A DNA stretch of 64,000 bases from Falsiroseomonas sp050563535 (GCF_050563535.1 NZ_JBNXUO010000015.1:1-64000), one strand, 5' to 3'; shown: positions 1 to 8,325, numbered from the stretch's first letter. The notes: generated by a model from the letters alone, not told the origin. Numbers and translations are program-made.

Positions 1-1
1 G

Positions 2-2632
2 GCGCGGCCGGAGGACCCGCTGCCGGCGCTCGACGCCGCGCTGGCCGTGCAGGCCGCGTCGGCGGAGGTGCGGGCGGGCGATGGGCTGGGCCGCGCGGCC
101 TTCGGCGCGCTCTGGCAAGGCGCGGGCAGCGACCCGGCGGCGCTTGGCGCCCTGCTGGCCTGGCGCCGCGCCTGGGGGCCGGAGGCGGCCGCCGCGCTGG
201 CCGCGGGCCTGCCGCCGGTGGCGGGCGAGACGGTGGAGGGCGCGCTGGATGCGTGGGAGGTGCTGTCCGGGACCACCGCGCTCGACCCCCTTGCAGCCTT
301 CGGCACCGACGATCCGGACTTCGCCACCCTGGCCGCGCGGCTCGGCGACTGGGCGGGCGCGCCGGAGGCGCTGCCGGTCTGGCTCGGCTGGCGGCGCGCC
401 GTGGCGGAGGCGGATGCGGCGCTGGCGCCGCTGGCGGAGCGCCTGGCCGACGGGCGGCTTGCGCCGGAAGCCGCGCTGCCCGCCTTCGACTACGCGCTGG
501 ACGAGGCGTTGCTGAAATCCGCGATGCGCGCCCGCCCCGAGCTGGCGGCCTTCGACGGCGCCGCCTTCGACCGGCTGGTCGAGGAGTTCCGCGAGGCGGA
601 CCGCGCGCGGATCGACCTGGCGCGGCGCGAGGCGGCCTGGACGCATGCGCAGGCGCTGGCGCGCGTGCGGGCGGGGATGGCGGGATACACGCTGATCCGC
701 GGCGAGATGGAGAAGAAACGCGGCCACCTGCCGGTGCGCGAATTGCTGACGCGCGCGGGCCCGGCTGTGCAGGCGGCGAAGCCGGTCTTCATGATGTCGC
801 CTCTCAGCGTCGCGCAGTTCCTGGCGCCACCGCACGGGCTGCGGCCGGGGCTCACCTTCGACCTGCTGGTGATCGACGAGGCGTCGCAGGTGGAGCCGGT
901 GGATGCGCTGGGCGCCATCGCGCGCTGCCGGCAGGTGGTGGTGGTGGGCGACGACCGGCAGATGCCGCCCACCCGCTTCTTCCAGCGCATGACCACCGAG
1001 GAGGGGGAGGAAGCGCCGGAGGACCGCGCCGATGCTCCTGTCGCGGCGCGGGAAGTGGAGAGCATCCTCGGCCTGGCCAATGCGCGCGGCGTGCCGAACG
1101 TGATGCTGCGCTGGCACTACCGCAGCCGGCACGAGAGCCTGATCGCGACGAGCAATGCGGAATTCTACGAGGGGCGGCTGCTGGTCCTGCCCTCGCCGCG
1201 CGCACGCTCCGGCACGCTCGGCCTGTCGCTGGTGCGGGTGGACGGGCGGTGGGAGGCCGGCGTGAACCGGATCGAGGCGGCGGAGGTCGCGCAGGCGGTT
1301 ATGCGCCACGCGAGGGAGACGCCGGGCGACACGCTCGGCGTCGCCGCCTTCAGCCTGCGGCAGCGCGACGCGATCCTCGACGAGGTGGAGCGGCTGCGGC
1401 GGGAGGATCCCTCGGCCGACGCCTTCTTCGCCGCGCACCCGCACGAGCCCTTCTTCGTCAAGAACCTCGAGAACGTGCAGGGCGACGAGCGCGACGCGAT
1501 CCTCATCAGCATCGCCTTCGCGAAGGGAGCGGAAGGAAGGGTCGCGCAGCGGTTCGGGCCGGTCTCCGCGGAAGGGGGCGAACGCCGGCTGAACGTGCTG
1601 ATCACCCGCGCAAGGCGGCGCTGCGTGGTGTTCAGCAGCATCACGGCCGACGACATCGACCTGGAACGCAGCGACGGCGTCGGGGGGGAGAAGGCGTTGA
1701 AGGCCTTCCTGCGCTTCGCGGCCGAAGCCGGCGGGGCGCACGCGGGGGGGGAGGCCGTGGCCGCGCCGCTCGCGGGCGTGATCGCGGAGGAGCTGCGCGC
1801 GCTCGGCCGCGATGCGGTGGCGCGCGTCGGCACCTCCGGCCTGTTCCTCGACGTCGCGGCGCGGGAGGGCGACGACTTCGTGCTGGGCGTCGAGGCCGAT
1901 GCCGGGGACTGGGCCGCCGTGCGCGCGGCGCGCGACCGGGAACGCGGGCGCGCCGCGGCGCTCGGCCAGATGGGCTGGAAGCTGCACCGCGCCTGGTCGC
2001 TCGCCTGGCTCGCGCGGCCGGAGGCGGAGCGCGCGCGGCTGCGCGCGGCGCTGGGTGCCGCGCCGCAGGACGCGACGCCCGCCCCCGCGCCGGCTGGCGC
2101 CGATCCGGGCCTGGCGCCGCCCTATGCGGAAGCGGCGGTGGAGGTGCCGCGGGACACGCCCATCCCGCAGGTGCCCTTCGCACGCCTGTCGGAGATCCTG
2201 GCCGCGGTGATCCGCGCCGAGCAGCCGGTGCACGCCGATGCGGTGATGGAGCGCGCGCGCCTGCTGTGGGGGCGCGACAGGCTCGACGCCGCCGACCGTG
2301 CCGCGCTGCAGCAGGGCCTGCGCCTTGCCGCGCAGTTGCAGGGCGTGGCGGAGGCAGGCGGCTTCTGGCGGGCCGAGGATGCGCCGCCCGTCGTCGCGCG
2401 GGACCGCCGGTCCGCCGCCCCGCATCTCCGCCGCGCCGCCATGGTGGCGCCGTCCGAGGTGGAGGCCGCGGCGCGCCTGCTGGCCGGCGCGATGCAGGTG
2501 GCAACGGAGGAGGAGCTGGCGGCCGGCGTCACCCGGCTGCTGGGGCTGGAGCCGGCGCAGGCGCCCGCCATCGCGGCCCGCGTCGCGGCACTGGTCGGCG
2601 CGGGGGCGGTCAGCCTCGCCGCAGGGTCCTGA
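2..2632 (+). CDS. SF1 helicase with REase-fold nuclease and DUF3320 tail (5' truncated)
   Basis: The open frame runs in from the window edge, so only the last 876 residues are visible. A superfamily 1 helicase core is clear: Walker B DEASQ near bases 872-890, then GDDRQ, a WHYRSRHESL motif near 1110, VQGDERD near 1480 and NVLITRARRR near 1590-1620. After it comes a restriction-endonuclease-like domain (about 1840-2010) keeping an LDV Asp, a VEAD acidic pair and the RDRER arginines seen in MTES_1575/Vsr-like domains. The tail (about 2155-2390) resembles DUF3320. Family knowledge: DUF4011-helicase-nuclease proteins of this kind (Hhe-type) have been linked to phage defence. The N-terminal DUF4011 part would lie upstream. 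The gene ends in a 23-base tail-to-tail overlap with the next gene. Confidence 0.85.
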   Translation, partial: ARPEDPLPALDAALAVQAASAEVRAGDGLGRAAFGALWQGAGSDPAALGALLAWRRAWGPEAAAALAAGLPPVAGETVEGALDAWEVLSGTTALDPLAAFGTDDPDFATLAARLGDWAGAPEALPVWLGWRRAVAEADAALAPLAERLADGRLAPEAALPAFDYALDEALLKSAMRARPELAAFDGAAFDRLVEEFREADRARIDLARREAAWTHAQALARVRAGMAGYTLIRGEMEKKRGHLPVRELLTRAGPAVQAAKPVFMMSPLSVAQFLAPPHGLRPGLTFDLLVIDEASQVEPVDALGAIARCRQVVVVGDDRQMPPTRFFQRMTTEEGEEAPEDRADAPVAAREVESILGLANARGVPNVMLRWHYRSRHESLIATSNAEFYEGRLLVLPSPRARSGTLGLSLVRVDGRWEAGVNRIEAAEVAQAVMRHARETPGDTLGVAAFSLRQRDAILDEVERLRREDPSADAFFAAHPHEPFFVKNLENVQGDERDAILISIAFAKGAEGRVAQRFGPVSAEGGERRLNVLITRARRRCVVFSSITADDIDLERSDGVGGEKALKAFLRFAAEAGGAHAGGEAVAAPLAGVIAEELRALGRDAVARVGTSGLFLDVAAREGDDFVLGVEADAGDWAAVRAARDRERGRAAALGQMGWKLHRAWSLAWLARPEAERARLRAALGAAPQDATPAPAPAGADPGLAPPYAEAAVEVPRDTPIPQVPFARLSEILAAVIRAEQPVHADAVMERARLLWGRDRLDAADRAALQQGLRLAAQLQGVAEAGGFWRAEDAPPVVARDRRSAAPHLRRAAMVAPSEVEAAARLLAGAMQVATEEELAAGVTRLLGLEPAQAPAIAARVAALVGAGAVSLAAGS

Positions 2633-3965
2633 CCGCGTCGCGGACGAAGGCGATGTCGCGCCGAAGCGCGTAGAGCAGCGCGCCGTAGCCGGAGGGGATG
2701 CCGAGGGTCGCCACCTTGGTGTCGAGCGCCTTCAGCTTCGCCTCCACCGCGTCGCGCGCGGCGCGGTCCCGCGCGGCCGCCGCCTCCTCCTCGATGCGGC
2801 GCAGGTCGTCGTAGTAGCGCAGCACACGGCTTTCCATCTGCCAGGTGTAGATCGGCGGCGCGAAGCGGATCAGCGGCAGCCCGAGGGTGACGAGCGGGAT
2901 GATGAGGACCCAGAGCCGCTCCACCGTCACCGCGACCCAGAAGGGCAGCCAGGATTGCAGGAAGGTGGGCCCGCGCTCGTACCAGCGCGCGGCGTCGGGG
3001 TGCAGCGGCACGTCCTGGTTCAGCGCGGAGGGGAAGCGCCCTTCCGGCGCGAAGACCTGCCGGCCCCGGTGCGCGGCCTGCAGGATGCGGATGAACAGGC
3101 TGACGAGCTGCGGGTGGACATCCGCCTGCGCCAGCAGCGCGGCCGCCGGCGCCAGCATCACGATGTCCTCCGCCGGCAGGTCCTCGGGCAGGGAGAAGCC
3201 GCTGCGCGGCAGGCGCACCGGGGTCAGCGCGGGCAGCAGCGTCGCGTAGGCGCCGGCGCGTTCCTCGAAATCGACCAGCATCGCGCGGTCGGGCGCGCGC
3301 ATCAGCGTGCCGATGCCCTGCCCCGGCGTGGCCGAGACGAAGACCGCCGCATCCACCTCGCCGGCCAGCAGCGCCGCGGCCGCGGCGGCGCCGGCCAGCG
3401 GCGAGGCGATGATGGCATCCGCAGGCACGGCGTTCGCCTCCAGCAGCGCCAGCGCCAGCACGCGCGTGCCGCTGCCCTCCGGCCCGATGGCGACGCGGCG
3501 GCCGCGCGCATCGGGCAGGCGCCCGATGCCCGCGTCGCGCCGGAGGAACACCCAGGCCGGCTCGAAGAAGACCGAGCCGAGCGAGACCAGCCCCGCCCCG
3601 CGCCCCGCCTCCGCGACGCCGCCCTGCACCAGCGCGAAATCGACGCGGCGGTCGCGCAGGAGTTCGAGGTTCCGCACGCTGCCCTCGCTGGCCACAAGCT
3701 CCACTGCGAAGCCCTGGCCGCGCAGCGCCTCGGCATAGCGCGCGACCGCGACCGAATAGGCGCTGTCCTCCCCCGGGCCGGTGGCGATCCGCAGCGTCGC
3801 CGGCGGCGGCGGCGCGACGAAGCGGTAGGCGATGGCGAGCCCGCCCGCGACCAGCAGGGCCATCAGGCCCCAGCTGCGGATGAAGGTGACCACCACCGGC
3901 CATGCCGCCCGGAGGTGGCGCAGCGGGCGGCGGGCGCGCGGTGTGGAACGGTCTTCCGGCGGCAT
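2610..3965 (-). CDS. TAXI-family TRAP receptor, membrane-anchored at both ends
   Basis: A 451-residue receptor of the TAXI (TRAP-associated extracytoplasmic immunogenic) family, which binds small carboxylates or amino acids outside the membrane. An N-terminal membrane segment lies at about 28-50. The binding fold starts at LRIATGPGEDSAY and continues through VDFALVQGG. Near residue 351 a second hydrophobic stretch (LWVLIIPLVTLGLPLI) is followed by a charged, helix-prone region (about 380-425), so the protein is probably tethered to the membrane and not free in the periplasm. I chose the ATG at 3965 because GAGGG lies seven bases upstream; a longer reading to 4043 has no such site. No fused TAXI permease lies nearby. 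Confidence 0.85.
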   Translation of the reverse strand: MPPEDRSTPRARRPLRHLRAAWPVVVTFIRSWGLMALLVAGGLAIAYRFVAPPPPATLRIATGPGEDSAYSVAVARYAEALRGQGFAVELVASEGSVRNLELLRDRRVDFALVQGGVAEAGRGAGLVSLGSVFFEPAWVFLRRDAGIGRLPDARGRRVAIGPEGSGTRVLALALLEANAVPADAIIASPLAGAAAAAALLAGEVDAAVFVSATPGQGIGTLMRAPDRAMLVDFEERAGAYATLLPALTPVRLPRSGFSLPEDLPAEDIVMLAPAAALLAQADVHPQLVSLFIRILQAAHRGRQVFAPEGRFPSALNQDVPLHPDAARWYERGPTFLQSWLPFWVAVTVERLWVLIIPLVTLGLPLIRFAPPIYTWQMESRVLRYYDDLRRIEEEAAAARDRAARDAVEAKLKALDTKVATLGIPSGYGALLYALRRDIAFVRDAVRTLRRG

Positions 3966-4112
3966 GATGCATCCCTCGTCGCGTCCAGACTGTCGCGGGA
4001 CGCTCCCACGCCGCAACCATCCGCGCCCCGCTTGCGTTGCCACTGCATCGGACCCGGCAGGGCACGGCGCGGTGGCCGCGCCACCCGGCCGAGACAGGTG
4101 AGGAGCGACGAC

Positions 4113-4826
4113 ATGAAGGCCAAACTGCTGAGTGCTGCGGCCCTGGGTCTGCTGGTGGCCGCGTGCGGTACGAACCCGCAGGAACGCGTGACGGGCGGCG
4201 CGGCTGCCGGCGCGGCGACGGGTGCCGGCATCGGCGCGCTGGGTGGCCCGGCGGGCGCGCTGGCGGGCGCGGCGATCGGCGGCGGCGCCGGCGCGATCAC
4301 CGGCGCGGCGACGAGCCCGAGCGACGTGAACCTCGGCCGCCCGCTGTGGAACGACCCGGAAGTGCGCACCCCGGCGAGCAACAGCCGCAGCAGCGCGTCG
4401 AACAGCCGCAGCGGCCGCAGCGGCGTGCAGAACGCCTCCACCACCCGTTCGCGCCCGACGGCCGAGCGTGACCGCGCCTATATGGGCGGCGGCATGGTGG
4501 TCGGCCAGGCCAACACCACGACCGGCGTGCAGACCCCGGCCGCGGGCGGCAGCATGACCAACAACGTGAACCCGCAGGGTGGCGGGTCGATGCCGCAGGG
4601 CAGCATGGGCAGCGGCAGCAGCATGGGCTCGCAGTCCGGCAGCCAGGGCGGCTTCACCGGCATGGGCGCGCCCGGCCGCGGCGGTGCGCCGAATGCCGGC
4701 GCCATGCCGGGCCAGATGGGCAGCATGAACGACACGTCCGGCAGCAACAACAACAACACCAACGCCAACAGCGGCTCGTCGGGCAGCGGCTCGGGCGGGT
4801 CGGGCAACAGCGGCGGCACGCGCTGA
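4113..4826 (+). CDS. Glycine-zipper lipoprotein with low-complexity tail
   Basis: A 237-residue predicted outer-membrane lipoprotein. The signal peptide ends in the lipobox LVAAC, so Cys21 would be lipidated. Residues 28-66 are a Gly/Ala-rich glycine zipper of the SlyB/OmpA-associated kind that packs in membranes. From about residue 85 the chain is disordered: Ser/Asn/Arg repeats, then Gly/Ser/Met/Gln-rich sequence and a run of Asn. The GGTGAGGAG upstream of ATG 4113 is a good ribosome site. It diverges from the TAXI gene across 147 bases. The role is probably envelope structure; I do not recognise a specific family for the tail. Confidence 0.8.
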   Translation: MKAKLLSAAALGLLVAACGTNPQERVTGGAAAGAATGAGIGALGGPAGALAGAAIGGGAGAITGAATSPSDVNLGRPLWNDPEVRTPASNSRSSASNSRSGRSGVQNASTTRSRPTAERDRAYMGGGMVVGQANTTTGVQTPAAGGSMTNNVNPQGGGSMPQGSMGSGSSMGSQSGSQGGFTGMGAPGRGGAPNAGAMPGQMGSMNDTSGSNNNNTNANSGSSGSGSGGSGNSGGTR

Positions 4827-4845
4827 CCAGCGGCGCGTGACGGTG

Positions 4846-4869
4846 GCGGGGGCGGCGACGCCCCCGCCG
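4846..4869. terminator. Bidirectional terminator hairpin between lipoprotein and dctM
   Basis: A perfect 10-bp G+C stem (4846-4855 with 4860-4869) closes a GCGA tetraloop of the GNRA type and is followed on the plus strand by GTTT. It sits exactly between two convergent stop codons, so it can serve both genes. The U-run is short, as is usual in such GC-rich genomes. Confidence 0.6.
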
Positions 4870-4889
4870 TTTCCATGTACGGGCGGCTA

Positions 4890-6221
4890 CTACGCGCCGA
4901 ACATCGTGTTCGGCAGGAAGGTCACGATGGCGGGGAAGACCGTCACCAGCGCGACCGCCGCCAGCATCAGGAAGAAGAAGGGCATGGTGTTGCGCGTGAC
5001 CGTCAGGATGTCCTTCCCCGTCAGTCCCTGAAGCACGAACAGGTTGAAGCCCACCGGCGGCGTGATCTGCGCCAGCTCCACGACCAGCACGATGAAGATG
5101 CCGAACCAGATCAGGTCGAAGCCGGTCGCCGCGATGATGGGCAGCACGACGGACGCGGTCAGCACGATCATGCTGATGCCGTCGATGAAGCAGCCGAGGA
5201 TGAGGTAGATCACCGTCAGCACCAGGATGATGGTGACGGGGCTGAACCCCTGCGCGCCGACCCAGGCGGCCATGGCGGCGGGGATGCCCGAATAGGCCAT
5301 CGCCTTGGTCAGGAAGGCGGCGCCGGCCAGGATCAGGTTGATCATGCAGGATAGCCGGACGGCGCCCATCAGGCTGTCAGCGAAGCTGCGCCGGTTCAGC
5401 GTTCCCCCCCAGGCCGACAGGGCGAGCGCGCCGACCACGCCGAACACCGCCGCCTCGGTCGCCGTCGCCCAGCCGAAATAGATGCTGCCCATGACGAAGG
5501 CGATCAGCAGCACGACGGGGATGAGCTGGCCCGACGCCTTCAGCTTTTCGGAGAAGGGCATCGGCGGGTCGGCGGGCGGGGTCAGCTGCGGGTTCATCAG
5601 CGACCACACCGCGATGTAGCCGCTGAACAGCGCCATCAGCAGCAGGCCCGGCACGATGCCGGCGATGAACAGCCGCACGATCGAGACCTCGGCAGCGACA
5701 CCGTAGACGATCATCACGATCGACGGCGGGATGAGCAGGCCGAGCGTCCCGGCCCCGGCGAGCGAGCCGATCGCCATCGGCGCGTGGTAGCCGCGCGACA
5801 GCAGCGCGGGCAGCGACATCTTGCCGATCGTCGCCGCGGTGGCGGCGGAACTGCCCGAGACGGCGGCGAAGATGCCGCAGCCGATCACGTTCACATGCAT
5901 CAGCCGCCCCGGCAGGCGCTGCACCCAGGGCGCGAGGCCCCGGAACATGTCCTCTGACAGGCGGGTGCGGAACAGGATCTCGCCCATCCAGATGAACAGC
6001 GGCAGCGCCGCGAGCGTCCAGGAGGCGAGCGCACCCCAGACCGCGCTGCCCAGCACCTTCTCGGCCGGGAAGGTGGCCATGCCCGGCATCAGCTCCGGCA
6101 GGACCAGGATGCCGACCAGGCCGGTGGCGAGCAGGCCGAGCCCGATCCAGACGCCGAGCGCGAGCACGGCGAAGAGGAAGCCGAGGAGGATCAGCCCCGC
6201 CTCGGTCTGCGCGACCTCCAT
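4890..6221 (-). CDS. dctM: TRAP transporter large permease (DctM)
   Basis: A 443-residue polytopic membrane protein with about twelve hydrophobic segments, the ion-coupled channel subunit of a TRAP carboxylate transporter. Family marks include SGSSAATAATIGKMSLPALL, the GAGTLGLLIPPSIVMIVYG loop and the C-terminal ITPPVGFNLFVLQGL motif. Length fits the family (about 425-445). It is last in a dctP-dctQ-dctM operon; its ATG follows the dctQ stop by one base, indicating coupled translation. Confidence 0.95.
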   Translation of the reverse strand: MEVAQTEAGLILLGFLFAVLALGVWIGLGLLATGLVGILVLPELMPGMATFPAEKVLGSAVWGALASWTLAALPLFIWMGEILFRTRLSEDMFRGLAPWVQRLPGRLMHVNVIGCGIFAAVSGSSAATAATIGKMSLPALLSRGYHAPMAIGSLAGAGTLGLLIPPSIVMIVYGVAAEVSIVRLFIAGIVPGLLLMALFSGYIAVWSLMNPQLTPPADPPMPFSEKLKASGQLIPVVLLIAFVMGSIYFGWATATEAAVFGVVGALALSAWGGTLNRRSFADSLMGAVRLSCMINLILAGAAFLTKAMAYSGIPAAMAAWVGAQGFSPVTIILVLTVIYLILGCFIDGISMIVLTASVVLPIIAATGFDLIWFGIFIVLVVELAQITPPVGFNLFVLQGLTGKDILTVTRNTMPFFFLMLAAVALVTVFPAIVTFLPNTMFGA

Positions 6222-6222
6222 C

Positions 6223-6762
6223 CTACAGCTCCTCCGCCGCGCGCTGCACCGCGGATTGCTCGGCCGCGCGCCGGTAGGACGGCGTGCCGCCCGAGAGATG
6301 CACCGCCAGGTCGTCCAGCAGCGCCACCGCCATCAGCGCGCAGCCCGCGGCGCAGGCGGCCTGCGGGTACCACAGCTTCCACGGCACGGTGCCCTGGGCC
6401 ACGTCCTCGAACTGCCATGAATCATGGGCGAGGTCGGCCATGGAGAAGGCGAGGAAGGCCGCGAGCCCCGCTGTCGCCAGCAGCGCCGCCGCTTCCATCG
6501 CGAAGCGCGCCCTCCCCTTCAGGTGGCCGATGATGAGGTCGACGCGGATATGCGCGCCGTGGCGGAAGGCGTAGGCCAGCGGCAGCAGGGCCGATCCGGC
6601 GACGGCGAAGGCCGTCAGGTCGTCGGCGCCTTCCAGCGTCAGGCCGAACTGGCGGCCGACGACCTGCGCCGCGATGATCCCGCCGATCGCGAACAGCGCG
6701 ACGCCGCCGGCGACGCCGCCGAGGAGGTAGAGGGCATCGAGCCCGCGGCGAAGGGCGGCCAT
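6223..6762 (-). CDS. dctQ: TRAP transporter small permease (DctQ)
   Basis: A protein of about 179 residues with four hydrophobic segments, the small membrane subunit that pairs with DctM. The region around GADDLTAFAVAGSALLPLAYAFRHGAH matches the conserved centre of the family. The frame is open upstream to ATG 6858, but that part reads like Pro/Ala-rich linker and would give an odd 32-residue extension, so I prefer ATG 6762 just before the first membrane helix. Neither start has a strong ribosome site. A stable hairpin (6872-6905) separates it from dctP. Confidence 0.85.
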   Translation of the reverse strand: MAALRRGLDALYLLGGVAGGVALFAIGGIIAAQVVGRQFGLTLEGADDLTAFAVAGSALLPLAYAFRHGAHIRVDLIIGHLKGRARFAMEAAALLATAGLAAFLAFSMADLAHDSWQFEDVAQGTVPWKLWYPQAACAAGCALMAVALLDDLAVHLSGGTPSYRRAAEQSAVQRAAEEL

Positions 6763-6871
6763 CTCAGCGCCGCCCGCGCCGGATGGGCATGGCCGTGCCG
6801 GCACGGCGGCGGGGGACGCGCATGCGGGAATCTCCCGTCGATCGATGGCTGTGGTCATGGATCATCGGCGT

Positions 6872-6905
6872 CGCCCCGCGGCGGCGCAAGCGCCGTCGCG
6901 GGGCG
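6872..6905 (-). promoter_or_regulatory. Long hairpin after dctP, before dctQ
   Basis: A 16-bp inverted repeat (6872-6887 with 6890-6905) with one G.T pair forms immediately after the dctP stop codon at 6918. Known parallel: such stems after binding-protein genes protect the upstream mRNA or reduce read-through, so that receptor exceeds permease. Its function here is inference. Confidence 0.55.
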
Positions 6906-6917
6906 GGCCGGGCGGCG

Positions 6918-7910
6918 TCAGGCCGCGCGGTAGGCCTCGACCAGCTTCGCCCCGTCCTCGCCGGCGCGGGCGACCCATTCCTCGGTCATCTGGCGGCTGA
7001 CGCGGCGCAGGCCCTCCAGGAACTCGGCGGTCGGCGGGATCACCTGCATCCCGCGCTGGGCGAGCGTCTCCTCCGAGGCGCGTTGCGATTCGGCGGCAAG
7101 CTCGTAGCCGCGCCGCTCGGCCTGCGCGGCGGCGGCACGGATGGCCTGCTGCACCTCCGCCGGCAGCGCCTCCATCGCCCGGCGGGAGACGAAGACGGCG
7201 TTCTTCGTCATGGTGAAGCCGAGCGGCGTGAAGACCCGCGCATAGTCCCAGGCGGAGGTGTCGACGCCGGTCTGGGCGGAGGTGATCTGCGCCTGCACCA
7301 CGCCGGTCGCGAAGGCCTGCGCGAGTTCGGCCGCCTGGACCAGCGTGGGCTGCGCGCCGACGATCGTGGCGAAGCGGTTGGTGGCGGGGCTGAAGGTGCG
7401 GAAGCGCAGGCCGCGCAGCCCCTCGATCGTCGTGATCGGCTGCTGCGCGTAGAGCCCGGCCGGCGGCCAGGGCACCATGTAGAGCAGCGACAGGCCCTGC
7501 CGCGCCAGCCGCTGTTCGATGTAGGGCCGCTGGAGGTCGGCGAGCTTCTTCGCCTCCCCCAGGTTGCTGACCAGCTGCGGGATGCTGTCGGCGTCGAAGA
7601 AGACGTCCTCGTTGGAATAGGCGGCGAGCAGGATCTCGCCCAGCTGCACCTGGCCGGTCTGCACGCCGCGCTTGATCTGCGGCATCGGCAGCAGGCTGGC
7701 GCCCGAATGGAGCTGGACCGCGACCCGCCCGCCCGAGGCCTGCTGCACCTCCTCGATGAAGGTGCGAATGTTGCGGGTGTGGAAGTTGCCGTCCGGATAG
7801 GGGGTCGCCATCTGCCAGCGCGCGGTCGCCTGGGCGGCGGCGCCGCGGGCGGCGAGCGGCGCGAGCCCGGCCGCGCCGGCGGCGGTGAGGAGGCGGCGTC
7901 GGTTCAGCAT
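6918..7910 (-). CDS. dctP: TRAP transporter substrate-binding protein (DctP)
   Basis: A 330-residue periplasmic receptor for a carboxylate-type solute. It has a Sec/Tat-like signal (MLNRRRLLTAAGAAG, cleavage after ARGAAAQ). The DctP fold is shown by RVAVQLHSGASL, LGEILLAAYSNEDVFFDADSIP, the central LRGLRFRTFSPATNRFA stretch that carries the substrate-contacting Arg, and a basic, helical C-terminus. ATG 7910 was chosen because GGGGGAG lies seven bases upstream; that site is the 3' arm of an 11-bp hairpin (7918-7945). First gene of dctP-dctQ-dctM. Confidence 0.93.
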   Translation of the reverse strand: MLNRRRLLTAAGAAGLAPLAARGAAAQATARWQMATPYPDGNFHTRNIRTFIEEVQQASGGRVAVQLHSGASLLPMPQIKRGVQTGQVQLGEILLAAYSNEDVFFDADSIPQLVSNLGEAKKLADLQRPYIEQRLARQGLSLLYMVPWPPAGLYAQQPITTIEGLRGLRFRTFSPATNRFATIVGAQPTLVQAAELAQAFATGVVQAQITSAQTGVDTSAWDYARVFTPLGFTMTKNAVFVSRRAMEALPAEVQQAIRAAAAQAERRGYELAAESQRASEETLAQRGMQVIPPTAEFLEGLRRVSRQMTEEWVARAGEDGAKLVEAYRAA

Positions 7911-7917
7911 GAAGGTT

Positions 7918-7945
7918 CTCCCCCGGAATCCCTGTTCCGGGGGAG
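7918..7945 (-). promoter_or_regulatory. Hairpin covering the dctP ribosome-binding site
   Basis: A perfect 11-bp stem (7918-7928 with 7935-7945) with a six-base loop. In the dctP transcript its 3' arm ends in GGGGGAG, the Shine-Dalgarno sequence seven bases before the start codon. Folding would hide the site, so translation of dctP may depend on melting or binding of this element. Confidence 0.6.
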
Positions 7946-7947
7946 CA

Positions 7948-7972
7948 TTGCCGCCGGGCGCGCCGGCGGCAA
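7948..7972 (-). terminator. Hairpin after HicA-like gene
   Basis: A perfect 10-bp stem (7948-7957 with 7963-7972) with loop of five bases lies nine bases after the stop codon of the HicA-like gene and before dctP. It likely ends or attenuates transcription from the upstream gene. No U-run follows. Confidence 0.45.
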
Positions 7973-7980
7973 GGGGTTCG

Positions 7981-8247
7981 TTACAGCGGGTAGTCGCGCG
8001 CGGGGTCGATGCCGGCCTCGGCGAGGAACTTCCGCATCTCCCCCACTTCCTGCTTCGACAGGCTGTGGCGGGTGTCGTGGAAGCCATGGGTGCGGCCGTT
8101 CAGCGTCACCTTCAGCGCGCCGTGGCCGCCATGCGCCACCTCGGCGCCGAGATCCTCGAACACGGCGAGGACGTGCTTCGGGTCGATGTTGGCGCTGACG
8201 GGGTGCGAGAAGAGCGCGTGCAGCACCTTGCGGTGGGAGTGGTTCAT
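7981..8247 (-). CDS. HicA-like small conserved protein
   Basis: An 88-residue protein beginning MNHSHRKVLHALFSHPVSANI and containing VKDLLNGRTHGFHDTRHSL-type sequence around a conserved His (GFH) near residue 56. The pattern (short N-terminal helix, strands, then a basic loop with the His, and a C-terminal FLAEAGIDP helix) resembles the HicA-like double-stranded-RNA-binding fold. No HicB antitoxin gene is adjacent, so I do not call it a toxin. ATG 8247 has GGAG upstream; the longer frame to 8361 runs through a non-coding-looking leader. An FNR/FixK-like box lies 65-78 bases upstream. Confidence 0.7.
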   Translation of the reverse strand: MNHSHRKVLHALFSHPVSANIDPKHVLAVFEDLGAEVAHGGHGALKVTLNGRTHGFHDTRHSLSKQEVGEMRKFLAEAGIDPARDYPL

Positions 8248-8311
8248 CTGGCCGGGGTCTCCGTTGCCTTGCGTGACCCCTGCAGGCTGGGACGGATGGC
8301 GGCCGCCGTCC

Positions 8312-8325
8312 TTGACGCGGATCAA
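8312..8325 (-). promoter_or_regulatory. FNR/FixK-like palindrome
   Basis: TTGACGCGGATCAA matches the FNR/FixK/Dnr consensus TTGAT-N4-ATCAA at nine of ten positions. Its centre is about 71 bases before the start codon of the HicA-like gene, which would fit class II activation (-41.5) with a leader of about 30 bases. I see no convincing -10. Confidence 0.45.

Noticed and set aside
2298..4826. 842-codon frame joining the helicase end to the lipoprotein
   Set aside because: It crosses the TAXI gene antisense. The lipoprotein start at 4113 has its own ribosome site and lipobox.
7981..8247. HicAB toxin-antitoxin pair
   Set aside because: No HicB-like gene is adjacent on either side, so a toxin call is not supported.
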